Shown here piece after piece: positions 1 through 6,637 of a stretch of DNA of 14,922 nt. Position numbers and translations under genes: made by a program. The stretch lies in contig USAI01000056.1 of the NCBI GenBank assembly GCA_900552675.1, positions 1 through 14,922 of the forward strand. The letters are read 5' to 3'. The notes under the pieces are model-generated. The model saw nothing but the letters and a program-made list of their open reading frames with translations, did no database searches and was not told where the DNA came from. Position 1 is the stretch's first letter, and the number at the start of each line of letters is the position of its first letter. The stretch comes from an uncultured Prevotella sp. (lineage in GTDB: Bacteria; Bacteroidota; Bacteroidia; Bacteroidales; Bacteroidaceae).

Positions 1-11
1 AAACACGAAAA

Positions 12-48
12 TAGGAGATAAACACCTATGATTAGTGTTTACCTCCTA
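12..48. terminator. strong hairpin in gene-free left end, possible terminator
   Basis: Bases 12-25 pair with 35-48 in a long stem (TAAACAC/GTGTTTA plus AGGAG/CTCCT, with one A-C mismatch) around a 9-nt loop. Read leftward, the stem is followed by a short ATTTTC stretch, so it could end the transcript of the hsp20 gene, whose stop lies 158 nt away. It could equally serve a rightward gene lying before the window. The rest of 1-205 is AT-rich and I see no gene in it. Confidence 0.45.
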
Positions 49-205
49 CTCGATTTCAACCATTTACCAATTCTTTCAATATAATCTACTAAAATCTTAT
101 GTTGTATGTAATTTTTGTTGTTCAGTAACTTTAAACCTAATCGTATTCGTAATGAAACCTAACTGTATTTTTTACAAAACCCATTTGTGGCTTTGGACGA
201 ATGTG

Positions 206-628
206 TTAGCCTATCTCAATGTGGCGGCTAACCTTCTTCTCTTCTTTTCGCTCCTTAGGCAGTACAACGGTCAGCACACCGTCTTCTACCTTGGCCGAAA
301 TTTTAGCCTTGTCAACATCGTCGGGCAAGATAAGGGTTTGCTCAAACTTTGAGTAGGCAAACTCGCGACGCAGGTAAATAGCTTTCTCCTCCTTTTCATC
401 AGCCTTTCCTTTCTTTTCCATCTTGATGTTGAGATCGCCATCGTTGTTGATGTGTACCTCAAAATCTTCTTTGCGCATACCTGGTGCGGCCAGCTCTACT
501 ATATATTCGTCGATGTTTTCTTTAACGTTGATGGCAGGTGCCGTTGCGTTGGTCTTGGGCATCTTGTCGGTGTCGAAGAAATCGTTAAAAACTTCGGGTA
601 ACCAATAGTTTCTATAAACTTGTGCCAT
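206..628 (-). CDS. Small heat-shock protein, Hsp20/alpha-crystallin family
   Basis: A 140-residue ATP-independent holdase chaperone that should bind unfolding proteins in the cytoplasm and hold them for refolding by DnaK. The alpha-crystallin domain spans roughly residues 31-126 and ends in the family signature AxxxDGVLTVxLPK (residues 112-125). The C-terminal tail carries the I-x-I anchor (IEI, 137-139) that normally docks subunits into oligomers. The N-terminal arm is short, with the WLPEVFNDFFD pattern usual in bacterial class A proteins. The start is well supported: AGGAGG lies at 637-642, 8 nt before ATG, which is unusually strong for this phylum. The gene stands alone and is divergent from the yhcH-like gene. 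Identification comes from recognising the domain; the paralogue number (hsp20, ibpA-like) cannot be assigned. Confidence 0.95.
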   Translation of the reverse strand: MAQVYRNYWLPEVFNDFFDTDKMPKTNATAPAINVKENIDEYIVELAAPGMRKEDFEVHINNDGDLNIKMEKKGKADEKEEKAIYLRREFAYSKFEQTLILPDDVDKAKISAKVEDGVLTVVLPKERKEEKKVSRHIEIG

Positions 629-636
629 AATAGTTT

Positions 637-642
637 CCTCCT
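637..642 (-). promoter_or_regulatory. strong Shine-Dalgarno of hsp20
   Basis: AGGAGG on the minus strand, 8 nt before the hsp20 ATG. Most other genes here have no recognisable Shine-Dalgarno, as expected for Bacteroidetes, so this one fixes the start and suggests a highly translated message. Confidence 0.75.
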
Positions 643-694
643 GATAATTTGTTTTTAATATTGTTGTTTTTATTTTTTTCTTTCTGCTATCCTA

Positions 695-709
695 TACACA
701 ACTTGTGTA
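695..709. promoter_or_regulatory. 15-bp palindrome in the hsp20 promoter region, possible operator
   Basis: TACACAA-C-TTGTGTA is a perfect 7-bp inverted repeat about 67 bp before the hsp20 start. On the minus strand a TTTG box (739-742) and a weak -7-like sequence (709-716) would place transcription start near this palindrome, a typical repressor position. No regulator is identified. It could also be chance in AT-rich DNA. Confidence 0.3.
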
Positions 710-788
710 CCACCTACGAAAAGCGTGTCATTGTGGCGCAAAGTGGTGACAAGTTGGCGTAAAAAGCCCCTCGTATCTTATATTTTTA

Positions 789-796
789 TATCTTTG
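789..796 (+). promoter_or_regulatory. -7 box (TATCTTTG) before the yhcH-like gene
   Basis: Matches the Bacteroides -7 consensus TAnnTTTG, 53 bp before the start codon at 850. I find no good TTTG at the usual -33 distance, so this promoter is only half supported. Confidence 0.45.
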
Positions 797-849
797 TATA
801 TTCGTATAAGATAAGTTGAGATACGTATCATTCATTAAAACATTAAAAT

Positions 850-1299
850 ATGATTATAGCAAACCTTGCCGACTGCGAACGCTATGAGGCGTTGCACCCA
901 AAATTGAAACTGTTGTTCGATTATGTGAAGACGCACAACCTGCTACATATGCCTGCTGGCCGTGTTGAGATTGATGGCGATAATGTATTTGTTAATATTG
1001 ACGATAGCCTGATGCAGCCCGCTCAAGAACGACCACTGGAGGTGCATCGCCGCTATATGGATGTGCAGTTTCCGCTGTCGTGTGCAGAACAGTTTGGATG
1101 GAAACCATTGTCGGCCCTCGCTTCCGAGCCATCGGTACCTTACGACGCTCAGCGCGATATAGCCTTTTATCAAGAAGGGGCACAGGCTTACGTAACGGCT
1201 CGGCCAGGGCAGTTTTACATCCTCTTTCCTGAAGATGCGCATGCGCCCATCGTGGGCCAAGGACCGATACGTAAGGCTGTAGGAAAAATATTGCTGTAA
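850..1299 (+). CDS. YhcH/YjgK/YiaL family protein (DUF386), sugar-anomer-type cupin fold
   Basis: A 149-residue protein of the YhcH/YjgK/YiaL family, full length for the family. Signatures seen are LEVHRRYMDVQ (residues 63-73) and FPEDAHAP (126-133). H66 and H131, with nearby acidic residues, are the probable metal or substrate site of the double-stranded beta-helix. Family members sit in sugar catabolic operons, and E. coli YhcH (NanQ) speeds sialic acid anomerisation. There is no sugar operon here, so the substrate is unknown. It is a single gene, divergent from hsp20, with a TATCTTTG box upstream, and it converges on the alpha/beta hydrolase with a MITE-like element between them. The ATG at 850 begins directly with the family's usual MII/MIx start. 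Confidence 0.9.
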   Translation: MIIANLADCERYEALHPKLKLLFDYVKTHNLLHMPAGRVEIDGDNVFVNIDDSLMQPAQERPLEVHRRYMDVQFPLSCAEQFGWKPLSALASEPSVPYDAQRDIAFYQEGAQAYVTARPGQFYILFPEDAHAPIVGQGPIRKAVGKILL

Positions 1300-1343
1300 G
1301 CGTTCTTCTTTTTTACTTACGGCTCTTGCAACACTTTATACTA

Positions 1344-1520
1344 AGAGGGTGTGTCAAAATAGGAGTTAGAGGAAGTTAAGAAGAAGTTAATCCATCTACG
1401 ATGGATGGAAGTTAACAGACAAATGCTTTATTTTCAGCAATTTATACATATGTCCGCTAACTTCTGTTAACTTCGGGCGAAGCCCAAACTTCTTTTAACT
1501 TCTATTTTGACACACCCTCT
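1344..1520. mobile_element. MITE-like non-coding element with perfect terminal inverted repeats
   Basis: The left end AGAGGGTGTGTCAAAATAG (1344-1362) is exactly repeated in inverse at 1502-1520. Both ends are flanked by TA (1342-1343 and 1521-1522), which looks like a target duplication. The inverted similarity continues imperfectly for about 20 bp inward. The interior has no coding frame but holds several copies of GAAGTTAA in both orientations, a small hairpin TCCATC-TAC-GATGGA (1391-1405) and a CTTCGGGCGAAG stem. The 177-bp size, long perfect ends and lack of a transposase fit a miniature inverted-repeat transposable element moved by some IS in trans. It lies 4 bp after the hydrolase stop, so it may also act as a bidirectional terminator. 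Confidence 0.75.
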
Positions 1521-1527
1521 TAGCTTG

Positions 1528-2517
1528 TTAATGTATATACTTGCTTACAAAGTTTTCTACCTGCTGTGTGTACTCGGCAGGGTGGTCTTTATACGAAGTG
1601 GCGTGAGCGCTACCCTTCGCTATCCATAGCGCCTTGGGCTGGGGCTTGGCCTCGTATAACGGATATACCATGGCGGTGGGCACAAAGGTGTCGGCATCGC
1701 CATGAATGAAAAGCATGGGTTTGGTGCATTTTGCTACCTGGTTGAGGGGAGATGCCTCGCTAAAGGTCCAGCCGTAGGTGTAACGACATAGGGCCGACGT
1801 GGTGTACATCAGTGGGAAGGCGGGCAGATAGAAACGTTTCTTAAGCTCGTGCTTAAACTCGTCCCACGCGCTGGTGTAGCCACAGTCTTCAACAAAGCAG
1901 CGCACATAGTCGGGGGTGGGCTCGCCTGCTACACACATGGTGGTGGCGGCGCCCATTGATATGCCATGCACCACCATCTGTACATCGGCGGTCGATGCTT
2001 CGGGCTTGAACATTTGGTGTGCCACCTTTATCCATTGCAAAATGTCGAGACGATCGTACCATCCCATCTGTATATCGGTGCCATCGCTTAGGCCGTGGCC
2101 GTGCAGGTCGGGCAGAATAATGTTATACCCCATCACCTTATTATATATATAGGCTATGTGCAGCATGCCCATACTGTTGTCGCCATAGCCGTGAATGAGG
2201 AGGGCCGTGCGGCCGTTGGCGTTATTTGCCTTGGCATAGATGGCGTGCTGTCGCTCGCTTAGCTCGGTGTTTTGTGCTTTGGGAATGACGATGAAGGTGT
2301 CGCGAAGGGCGCCACACTGTTGCAGACTGTCAATCCAGGTGCGAAGCGAGGGGTAGGTGTCTTTAAAGTGCTGCATGCCACCGTGGTAGGTGCTGGCGTG
2401 TTCAGGGTTGTTTTGCAACGAATAGTCGAGCATATATTCGCTTGAAACGTCGAGGCCAATGCTGATGAGCAAGATGGCTCCTACGGCACAGTATATCAGT
2501 TTGGTTTTCTTTTTCAT
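1528..2517 (-). CDS. Membrane-anchored alpha/beta hydrolase (serine aminopeptidase/esterase-like)
   Basis: A 329-residue alpha/beta hydrolase of unknown substrate. Residues 7-21 form one hydrophobic segment after a KKK start, so the enzyme is probably exported and kept in the inner membrane with the catalytic domain outside. The fold's landmarks are in order: oxyanion strand LLIHGYGDN (106-114), GHGLSDG (140-146), nucleophile elbow HGISMGA with Ser187, acid HGDADTFVP with Asp276, and catalytic His305 in GSAHATSY. I use the ATG at 2517 because it starts with MKKKTKL and a membrane anchor. An upstream in-frame ATG at 2637 would add 40 residues read through a terminator-like hairpin and is unlikely. 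The gene lies at the end of the nusB block but beyond that hairpin. Its substrate cannot be told from sequence. Confidence 0.88.
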   Translation of the reverse strand: MKKKTKLIYCAVGAILLISIGLDVSSEYMLDYSLQNNPEHASTYHGGMQHFKDTYPSLRTWIDSLQQCGALRDTFIVIPKAQNTELSERQHAIYAKANNANGRTALLIHGYGDNSMGMLHIAYIYNKVMGYNIILPDLHGHGLSDGTDIQMGWYDRLDILQWIKVAHQMFKPEASTADVQMVVHGISMGAATTMCVAGEPTPDYVRCFVEDCGYTSAWDEFKHELKKRFYLPAFPLMYTTSALCRYTYGWTFSEASPLNQVAKCTKPMLFIHGDADTFVPTAMVYPLYEAKPQPKALWIAKGSAHATSYKDHPAEYTQQVENFVSKYIH

Positions 2518-2553
2518 AATGGTATGATGGTTTTTGGGGTTAGAGAAAAAGAA

Positions 2554-2601
2554 AAAAGGTCGGCAGCTATCCATAGATTGTAGGATAGCCGGCGACCTTT
2601 T
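2554..2601 (-). terminator. Rho-independent terminator after the DUF5606 gene
   Basis: Minus strand: a stem of about 17 pairs (bases 2583-2601 with 2554-2572, two mismatches), including AAGGTCG/CGACCTT and GCTATCC/GGATAGC, with a 10-nt loop. It is followed by a T-rich run (TTTTTTCTTTTTC). It lies 64 nt after the DUF5606 stop and 37 nt before the hydrolase start. It should end the nusB operon and may let some readthrough reach the hydrolase. Confidence 0.75.
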
Positions 2602-2665
2602 ATTTCGAAAAATGCATACGCGTTTTACTTCGAACAACGCCTTTGCATTTTAATTAAAACATGGC

Positions 2666-3121
2666 TTATGCTTCAGTGGCGTCGGCTTCCTTGCGGTCGT
2701 CAACATTGTCGCCAACGGTGGGTGACAGGGTGGCCTCAAAGTCGGTATAGCCATTCTTTACCAAGATGTTGTACCACTGAATGAGCTTCTTGATGTCGCT
2801 ATCGTGAACGCGGTCGCGATCATAGTCGGGCAGAACCTCTGCAAAGAAGTCGTGCAGCTCCTTGGCCGAGCACTTCTTATAGTTGAGTGAGCACTCCTTC
2901 GACTGCTCTTTCTCGCCCAGGTTCTTGAATACCTGCCACAGAGGAATGTCTTCGGCATCGGTATACATGGCAATATCGGCAAGGCTTGTCACACGATCGG
3001 TGGCAAATGCCGGCTGACGGCGATGAGTGTCGTCGATAGATTCAACAATGAGATTCATTTTTCCGCGTGACACCAGCTTGTAGAGGCCGGGCTTGCCAGC
3101 GATAGAAAGAATTGTTTCCAT
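2666..3121 (-). CDS. DUF5606 domain protein, conserved in Bacteroidetes, function unknown
   Basis: A 151-residue protein beginning METILSIAGKPGLYKLVSRGK, a start that I recognise as the DUF5606 family. The N-terminal ~50 residues look like a small beta-rich domain (GKPGLYKLV, MNLIVESID). The middle is charged and helical, with a Cys-Lys-rich CSLNYKKCSAKE stretch. The C-terminus is acidic and low in complexity (DDRKEADATEA). There is no signal peptide or membrane segment, so it is probably cytoplasmic. I chose the ATG at 3121. An upstream in-frame ATG at 3199 would add a proline- and lysine-rich stretch from intergenic sequence. It follows coaE by 80 nt on the same strand, as it does in other Bacteroidetes as far as I know. 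Its role is unknown; context suggests it is a steady partner of the coaE/ybbR block. Confidence 0.85.
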   Translation of the reverse strand: METILSIAGKPGLYKLVSRGKMNLIVESIDDTHRRQPAFATDRVTSLADIAMYTDAEDIPLWQVFKNLGEKEQSKECSLNYKKCSAKELHDFFAEVLPDYDRDRVHDSDIKKLIQWYNILVKNGYTDFEATLSPTVGDNVDDRKEADATEA

Positions 3122-3201
3122 TTTCTTTTTTCCTTTATTTGTTTTGTTGATAATTGTGTTCTCGTTTATTGGGGTGGGGGGTGCCCCGCGTATAAACATC
3201 T

Positions 3202-3777
3202 TTAGCTTTGCTCGTTGATAAATTTCAGCAGAGCATCAATTTGCGGTTCAAGTGCTTGCTCGCCATCATTGATAATGCAGAACTGGCTGCGCCGCATTGC
3301 CTCTTCTTGTGGCAACTGATGGTTTATCCATGTTAAGGCTTGCTCTCGGCTAATGCCGTTGCGAGCCATGATACGGGCTACACGTACCTCAAGTGGAGCC
3401 GTAACGCATACCACATGTGTGAAGGGCACGCGCTGATCAAACTGGCTGTCGAAGAGGATGGCGCTTTCTAACCATGTGTATCCCGACTGCATAAAGTCGG
3501 TAGCCACGGCTGGATGCACCACATTGTTTACGGCCTGTTTATGGGCCTCGCTTTGCAACAGATATTGGGCCAATATGGCTTTTTGCAGATGGCCGTCAGC
3601 ATCATACACCGTTTCGCCTACCAATGCTTTTAGCTGTGCTTTTAGCGTGAGCGATGTGAACATGAGACGTTTGGCAGCGGCATCACAATCGTAAACACTG
3701 ATGCCTCGCTCGGTCAGTAGTCGGCAAACAAACGATTTGCCACTTCCTATTCCTCCTGTTATCGCTATACGTTGCAT
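3202..3777 (-). CDS. coaE: Dephospho-CoA kinase
   Basis: Phosphorylates the 3'-hydroxyl of dephospho-CoA with ATP, the last step of coenzyme A synthesis, in the cytoplasm. The 191 residues are near the family norm of about 200. The Walker A loop GGIGSGKS is at residues 8-15. An acidic motif follows in VYDCDAAAKRLM, then the LESAILFDS strand (lid/CoA region) and VVCVTAPLEVRVARIMARNGISREQAL, the typical nucleoside monophosphate kinase-like part with paired arginines. The C-terminus CIINDGEQALEPQIDALL matches the family ending with the N-D/N-x-G pattern. It starts 56 nt after the ybbR-like stop and is followed by the DUF5606 gene, inside the nusB-to-DUF5606 block. No truncation is seen. Confidence 0.95.
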   Translation of the reverse strand: MQRIAITGGIGSGKSFVCRLLTERGISVYDCDAAAKRLMFTSLTLKAQLKALVGETVYDADGHLQKAILAQYLLQSEAHKQAVNNVVHPAVATDFMQSGYTWLESAILFDSQFDQRVPFTHVVCVTAPLEVRVARIMARNGISREQALTWINHQLPQEEAMRRSQFCIINDGEQALEPQIDALLKFINEQS

Positions 3778-3833
3778 GGCTTGCTTTGTTGTTTGATGAG
3801 CTTATTGCTTAATAACTTTATGCTCGATGACAA

Positions 3834-4817
3834 TTATTGTTGCTCAATAATGTAGTCGATGTTTTGTATCTCAAGGCGAGCATTGCGCACGGCTTGAGGC
3901 ATATTGCGCAGTTGTAGGCGGCACTTGTCGGAGGGATGGGCGGCAATGTCGTTATAGTCGACCACCACAAGAAAGTGTTCGGCCTTTACCTTACGGAACA
4001 TGCTGGCGCCTACCGTAAACCGTATTTTTACTCTTGACGGGAAGGTGCGCAACACCTTACCTTCGGGCGTATTAATGGTGCGGATGGGCACCTCTATCAC
4101 TTCTTCGGTAAGAATGTCGGGGTAGAGGGTCAGGGTAATCTTGTCGGGTATCACCTTGATGCCTCGTTTGTGTGCCATCTTTACCTCGCATTGCACTGTA
4201 TCGTTGAAGTTTTTGATATCAACTGCTTCGGTCAGTACATACTTTAAACTGTCAAGCAACTTGTTATTGGCATAAACGGTGACGTTCTCGGGCGAGATAT
4301 GGGCGCGAGCCAAATAATAACTCTTGTCGGGGATGATGGTTCCATCAAGCTTTACGGGCACTACCTTTGCGGTGCCATAGCTAAAATAGAAGTCTAAACG
4401 GTCAGGTTTGACAGCCGAGATCTTTGATGAGGCGCGTAGCCGTTGCGTCAGAAACCTTAATATGTCAACCTGTGGCACCATGCCGTAGCCTGTATTCTTA
4501 TTGGCGTAGGTATTAAAGTTGATGGTTACAGGATTAATGCGGTCGCCATACAGATAGCCTGCCAGTGTGTAGCCCTTGTCGCGCACCGTGGCCTTGATAG
4601 TGTCTTCCATCTCGGTGGTGATGATAACGTTCTTGGGCAAGTTGGTAAGCTTTACAGGCACACATATCTCTTGTTCATACGTTTCGTTCAGCGTCATCAT
4701 CAGCCAGAAGATGCTACTGAGGAAAAGAAAGAACAAAAAAAACAGAAATTCCTTGTTCAGCTGACTGAACAAGAAATTCCTGATGGCCCTGTATATGTTT
4801 TTAGGATTGATTTTCAT
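3834..4817 (-). CDS. YbbR-like domain protein, membrane-anchored
   Basis: A 327-residue protein with one N-terminal membrane helix (about residues 24-44, LFFLFFLFLSSIFWLMM) followed by an extracytoplasmic part. The part after the helix begins EICVPVKLTNLPKNVII, the usual first strands of a YbbR repeat. Further repeats appear around residues 145-240 (KVVPVKLDGTIIPDKSYYLARAHISPENVTVYA-type) and at EVIEVPIRTINTPEG. YbbR domains are all-beta; in Firmicutes the protein (CdaR) regulates the c-di-AMP cyclase CdaA, but no cdaA lies here, so that role should not be transferred. I prefer the ATG at 4817; a GTG two codons upstream (4823) is also possible. The gene lies between yajC and coaE on the same strand. 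Its 5' coding part contains a 9-bp perfect hairpin (4752-4773). Confidence 0.85.
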   Translation of the reverse strand: MKINPKNIYRAIRNFLFSQLNKEFLFFLFFLFLSSIFWLMMTLNETYEQEICVPVKLTNLPKNVIITTEMEDTIKATVRDKGYTLAGYLYGDRINPVTINFNTYANKNTGYGMVPQVDILRFLTQRLRASSKISAVKPDRLDFYFSYGTAKVVPVKLDGTIIPDKSYYLARAHISPENVTVYANNKLLDSLKYVLTEAVDIKNFNDTVQCEVKMAHKRGIKVIPDKITLTLYPDILTEEVIEVPIRTINTPEGKVLRTFPSRVKIRFTVGASMFRKVKAEHFLVVVDYNDIAAHPSDKCRLQLRNMPQAVRNARLEIQNIDYIIEQQ

Positions 4818-4916
4818 CAGCACTGCTGAGTTTATTGGTCATTGGCGGCCGAAATCACCTACTTGTCATAAGCAATTAATGCCAATTAAATGATGTTGGC
4901 GGCTGAAGCCTCCGTA

Positions 4917-5246
4917 TTACTGGGCCTTGCTAGCGTTGACATCGGCAAAGACACTGTTCTTGTCAACAGTGATAACCACGCCACGGGCAATCTCCAGTTC
5001 TATCTTGTTAGTAACCAGGTCGATGCTCTTTACGGTGCCGTAAATGCCACCACCCGTTACTACTTTGCTGCCAGAGGTCAGAGCGTCTTGAAACTTACGA
5101 ATTTCTTTTTGACGCTTCTGCTGGGGACGAATCATAAACAACCACATAATGGCGAAGATAGCTACCATCATGATAAGCATGCCCATGCCGCCACCGCCTT
5201 GATTTGCGTTTGCTGCAGTTTGTGCAGCAAGAAATAATGTCATCAT
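4917..5246 (-). CDS. yajC: Preprotein translocase subunit YajC
   Basis: A 109-residue single-pass inner-membrane protein that associates with SecDF-YidC at the Sec translocon. It has a short N-terminal segment rich in Gly/Met, a membrane helix at about residues 20-40 (MGMLIMMVAIFAIMWLFMI), then the hallmark RPQQKRQKEI (40-49) and a small cytoplasmic domain SGSKVVTGGGIYGTVKSI with the conserved G-x-x-V-x-T-x-G-G pattern. Length is normal. Two ATGs stand together at the start (5246 and 5243), and either may be used. It lies between nusB (136 nt upstream) and the ybbR-like gene (about 100 nt downstream), the order usual in Bacteroidetes. Confidence 0.95.
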   Translation of the reverse strand: MMTLFLAAQTAANANQGGGGMGMLIMMVAIFAIMWLFMIRPQQKRQKEIRKFQDALTSGSKVVTGGGIYGTVKSIDLVTNKIELEIARGVVITVDKNSVFADVNASKAQ

Positions 5247-5296
5247 ACTATTCTTATTTTATTTATTTTATTTGCTAATGTTTCTTTTCTCTTATC

Positions 5297-5395
5297 CTTT
5301 AAAGAAGACGCTTATTCAGCACTTGTTTCCCTTCACTTTTTAAAGGTTGATGCTTATTCTGCCTTTTTAAATGGAAGAATGCTTATTCTGCCTTT
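5297..5395. repeat. threefold repeat of the nusB 3' end
   Basis: The sequence ATGCTTATTCTGCCTTT occurs exactly at 5379-5395, where it contains the nusB stop codon, and again at 5350-5366. A diverged copy (ACGCTTATTCAGCACTT) lies at 5308-5324. Each copy is preceded by a TTTAAA-type stretch. It looks like a local duplication of the gene's last codons into the nusB-yajC spacer. Confidence 0.75.
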
Positions 5396-6396
5396 GTGCC
5401 TTCTGCTTCAGTGCTCTGCTCGTTGTCAGCGCTTGTGCCTTCAGTCTTCGTTTTCTTCGAGCGGGGCTCGTTCATCGACTTAAACATCTTTCCGCTATCA
5501 ATAAGGAAGCGGGCAATGGCATCGAGCATACCATTAATGTAGCCACCACTGCGCGGGGTAGAGTAGATCTTGGCCAAATCTACATACTCGTTGATGGTGA
5601 CGCTGACGGGAATATTGGGGAAGGTGAGCATCTCGGCAATGGCTATCTGCATAATTACTACATCCATGTAGGCCAGACGTGAGAAGTCCCAGTTGCGCGA
5701 TGTCTCGCTCATATAGCGCTGGTATTGGTCGGCATTGAGGATGGTAGCGCGGAACAGCTTGCAAGCAAAATCCTTGTCTTCCTCATCTTTATATTCGGGC
5801 AACAGTTCTTGCTTGCCCGAGTTTTGTGGGTCGAAGCGCTTGATAGTTTTCAATACGAAGGTGTCGACAATTTCTTTGTCGTCGTTCCAATACAGACTCT
5901 TTTCCTCCAATAGGGCGTCGAGGTCTTTGTTCTCCTGAATAAATGTTTTATACAGCTTGCGCCACACCTCACGGTCGGCCTCATACGACTCTTCTTTGTC
6001 GTTCATATAGTCGGTATAGATGGCGCTTTCTTCTATCTCGGTGCAAAGACGGCGAACAAATTCAATGTCGGTCTCCCAGTCTTGTTTCTGGGTTTCCATA
6101 AATTCGTTCAGCATCTTGTTTTCTTCCAACTGTGTAGCAAATTTGTTGAAAGCAAACTTTGTAGAAGGGGCATCGGTGCCTTCACGCAAGGCTCGTTTCG
6201 TATTAATTTCTACTCTACGCTGCTCTTCACGGGTAATGGCTACGATAAGCTCTAATAAATAATTGTATAAATCATAAGCCTTTGACAAGCTGAAAAGAAG
6301 TTCTTTTTCGGCATTGTCCATGTTCTTGTTGCCATTCTGATAGTAAGCGTAGGTCAACTGCACTATCTTAATTCTTATCAATTCACGATTAATCAT
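5383..6396 (-). CDS. nusB: Transcription antitermination factor NusB, long Bacteroidetes form
   Basis: NusB binds BoxA RNA with NusE (S10) in the rRNA antitermination complex. The protein has 337 residues, far longer than the ~140 of E. coli NusB. The canonical NusB fold is in the C-terminal half (about residues 205-305): NWDFSRLAYMDVVIMQIAIAEML (235-257), then INEYVDLAKIYSTPRSGGYINGMLDAI (268-294). The N-terminal ~200 residues are helical and charged, as in other Bacteroidetes NusB proteins. The last ~28 residues are a low-complexity K/E/T tail (KKTKTEGTSADNE...), and its DNA runs into the repeats just downstream. The start MINREL at 6396 lies about 36 nt after a TAAATTTG box. It leads the yajC/ybbR/coaE block and is divergent from rplY. 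Confidence 0.92.
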   Translation of the reverse strand: MINRELIRIKIVQLTYAYYQNGNKNMDNAEKELLFSLSKAYDLYNYLLELIVAITREEQRRVEINTKRALREGTDAPSTKFAFNKFATQLEENKMLNEFMETQKQDWETDIEFVRRLCTEIEESAIYTDYMNDKEESYEADREVWRKLYKTFIQENKDLDALLEEKSLYWNDDKEIVDTFVLKTIKRFDPQNSGKQELLPEYKDEEDKDFACKLFRATILNADQYQRYMSETSRNWDFSRLAYMDVVIMQIAIAEMLTFPNIPVSVTINEYVDLAKIYSTPRSGGYINGMLDAIARFLIDSGKMFKSMNEPRSKKTKTEGTSADNEQSTEAEGTKAE

Positions 6397-6431
6397 TCTC
6401 TAATAATTTGTGTTTCATTAATAATGCACTG

Positions 6432-6463
6432 CAAATTTAATTAAAAAAGCGCTAACTGGCAAG
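6432..6463 (-). promoter_or_regulatory. promoter of the nusB operon
   Basis: On the minus strand TAAATTTG (6432-6439) matches the -7 consensus TAnnTTTG. CTTG (6460-6463), 20 nt upstream, is a one-base variant of the -33 TTTG. Transcription would start near 6425 and give a leader of about 30 nt. Its back faces the rplY promoter about 48 bp away. Confidence 0.6.
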
Positions 6464-6510
6464 CAAAAGCCTTCGCTTTCATATAATAACCTATGTTTTT
6501 TTAGGGTTTC

Positions 6511-6542
6511 TTTGCACATTTGCGAGAAAAGTAGTAACTTTG
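6511..6542 (+). promoter_or_regulatory. promoter of rplY
   Basis: TTTG (6511-6514), a 20-nt spacer and TAACTTTG (6535-6542) give a full Bacteroides-type promoter. The leader to the ATG at 6638 would be about 88 nt, long enough to hold regulatory RNA, but I see only a weak CATCA/TGATG pairing in it. Confidence 0.75.
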
Positions 6543-6637
6543 CACCGCTTTTATGAGCACATCATGTAGATACGTCTCGTGTGATGGCGAATTAAGGCAT
6601 GTATTAATATTCACAACTTAATTTAGAGTAACACATT

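Noticed and set aside
35..352. Open frame of 105 codons on the plus strand overlapping the hsp20 end
   Set aside because: Its second half is antisense to hsp20 and the first half is AT-rich spacer (Phe/Leu/Tyr-rich); there is no ribosome site or known domain.
1183..1260. Minus-strand frames inside the yhcH-like gene
   Set aside because: They are antisense to a gene with clear family motifs and have no signals of their own.
3122..3199. Upstream start for the DUF5606 protein at 3199
   Set aside because: The extra 26 residues come from a G-rich spacer and a poly-A stretch and are absent from the family's usual start METILSIAG.
6550..6637. bL25 autoregulatory leader RNA in the rplY 5' region
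   Set aside because: Only a weak 5-bp pairing (CATCA/TGATG) is visible; not enough to call a structured leader without an alignment.
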